Positions 63,548 to 64,000 of a stretch of DNA of 64,000 nucleotides are shown here, piece after piece; the first letter of the stretch is position 1, and every line of letters begins with the position of its first letter. The notes under the pieces are model-generated. The model saw only the letters and a program-made list of their open reading frames with translations. It had not been told where the DNA came from and did no database searches. Location of the stretch: the NCBI GenBank assembly GCA_964611125.1, contig CAZSZO010000020.1, positions 1-64,000 of the forward strand. Direction: 5' to 3'. The DNA comes from JAEUIX01 sp964611125 (lineage in GTDB: Bacteria; Planctomycetota; Phycisphaerae; Phycisphaerales; UBA1924). The position numbers and the translations under genes were made by a program.

Positions 63548-64000
63548 ATGTCATCGATTCGTACAAGCCTGACGGGGTGGTGCGGCGCGTGCCTCGCGGC
63601 GACCGTGGGGGTGCTGGTGACGGTCTCGGCCATCCGCATGAGCGCTGATGCGCAGGACAATGCCAACCGCGAACTGGCGGCGTCGGCGGATGCCGCCGCG
63701 GCGCGGATCCAGAAGCGGATCGACCCGGCCTTCGCCACGGCGCGGACGATCGCCAGCGCGCTCGGGGCGACGCAGGATGCGACAGTGAAGCTTGACCTCA
63801 GCCGCGAGGCGGCGATGGGGATCATGGAGATCGTGCTTCGCGAGAACCCGCAGCTCTTGTCGGTGTTCACAGTGTGGGAGCCCGACGCCTTTGATCAGAT
63901 GGACAAGGGCTACAGGGGCGTGCCGGCGCACGACCAGACGGGGCGGCTGGCGCCGTGCTCGTTCCGCGGGGCGGACGGCAAGATCGGGCGGCGCGCCGTG
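63548..64000 (+). CDS. N-terminus of a methyl-accepting chemotaxis protein (dCache sensor), cut by the window end
   Basis: The first 151 codons are seen. A short cytoplasmic start, then a hydrophobic membrane segment at ~11-29 and a periplasmic region with VLRENPQLLSVFTVWEPDAF, DKGYRG and HDQTGRLAPC, the hallmark of dCache ligand-sensing domains (WEPDAFD followed by D-x-TGR). GGAGAG is 7 bases before the ATG. It follows a LivJ-like binding protein that may present ligand to it. The signalling half is outside the window. Confidence 0.85.
   Translation, partial: MSSIRTSLTGWCGACLAATVGVLVTVSAIRMSADAQDNANRELAASADAAAARIQKRIDPAFATARTIASALGATQDATVKLDLSREAAMGIMEIVLRENPQLLSVFTVWEPDAFDQMDKGYRGVPAHDQTGRLAPCSFRGADGKIGRRAV

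Overview
The window is very GC-rich DNA that most likely comes from a planctomycete of the Phycisphaerae/Phycisphaerales type. The evidence is four secreted proteins ending in the same ~56-residue tandem dockerin-like module that closes on a terminal cysteine, a DUF1800/DUF1501 Tat-exported pair, DUF1080 and Gfo/Idh/MocA sugar proteins, a small release-factor-like protein, a type III glutamine synthetase, and a membrane protein with the CPSCxYDLRG zinc ribbon. There are about 50 protein genes, one tRNA, no rRNA and no CRISPR array. No prophage or insertion sequence is visible.

Left part (1-16 kb): a lower-GC scrap of possibly foreign sequence at the edge; ndk; a lipoprotein plus di-haem peroxidase pair; csrA; a NifU-type scaffold; an ABC-2 exporter pair; a methyltransferase divergent from a long UbiD-family decarboxylase; a dockerin-tailed secreted protein; a saccharopine-dehydrogenase-like enzyme; and a second ABC ATPase with a large membrane protein. 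Across roughly 13-17 kb the + strand changes from C-rich to G-rich whatever the gene direction, which may mark a replication origin or an inversion edge.

Middle (16-46 kb): a dockerin-tailed surface protein; type III glutamine synthetase with its own terminator; a tRNA-Ile2(CAT) touching a ribose-type ABC importer that has no local ATPase; a secreted M36 metallopeptidase with a dockerin tail; an M20 peptidase; a divergent sugar-processing cluster (DUF1080, exported oxidoreductase, exported TIM-barrel isomerase); an orphan XRE antitoxin-like gene carrying a 12-bp internal duplication; an S9 peptidase; a thioredoxin-like protein; a frameshifted small membrane protein; S41 protease coupled to tsaD; a release-factor-like rescue protein; paired exported and cytoplasmic cyclophilins; and histidine-degradation genes hutG-hutI.

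Right part (46-64 kb): a translation operon, nusA-infB-ylxP-rbfA-(HhH-type protein)-yebC, preceded by a gene-free 610-bp leader with a terminator-like hairpin; then ribD, an RNase HII-like nuclease, a cupredoxin with a sorting tail, the DUF1800/DUF1501/dockerin cluster, an amino-acid-type binding protein, and the start of a chemoreceptor cut by the window edge.

The best leads are the GC-type dockerin set, the strand-composition switch, a 25-nt palindromic intergenic repeat present twice, the duplicated recognition helix of the XRE protein, the degenerate endonuclease-III-like gene coupled to rbfA, the histidine-rich linker of IF-2 with its TTG start, the (G8C)3 tract at the start of hutI, and the possible chimeric junction near 340. 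I found no clearly new defence or mobile system.
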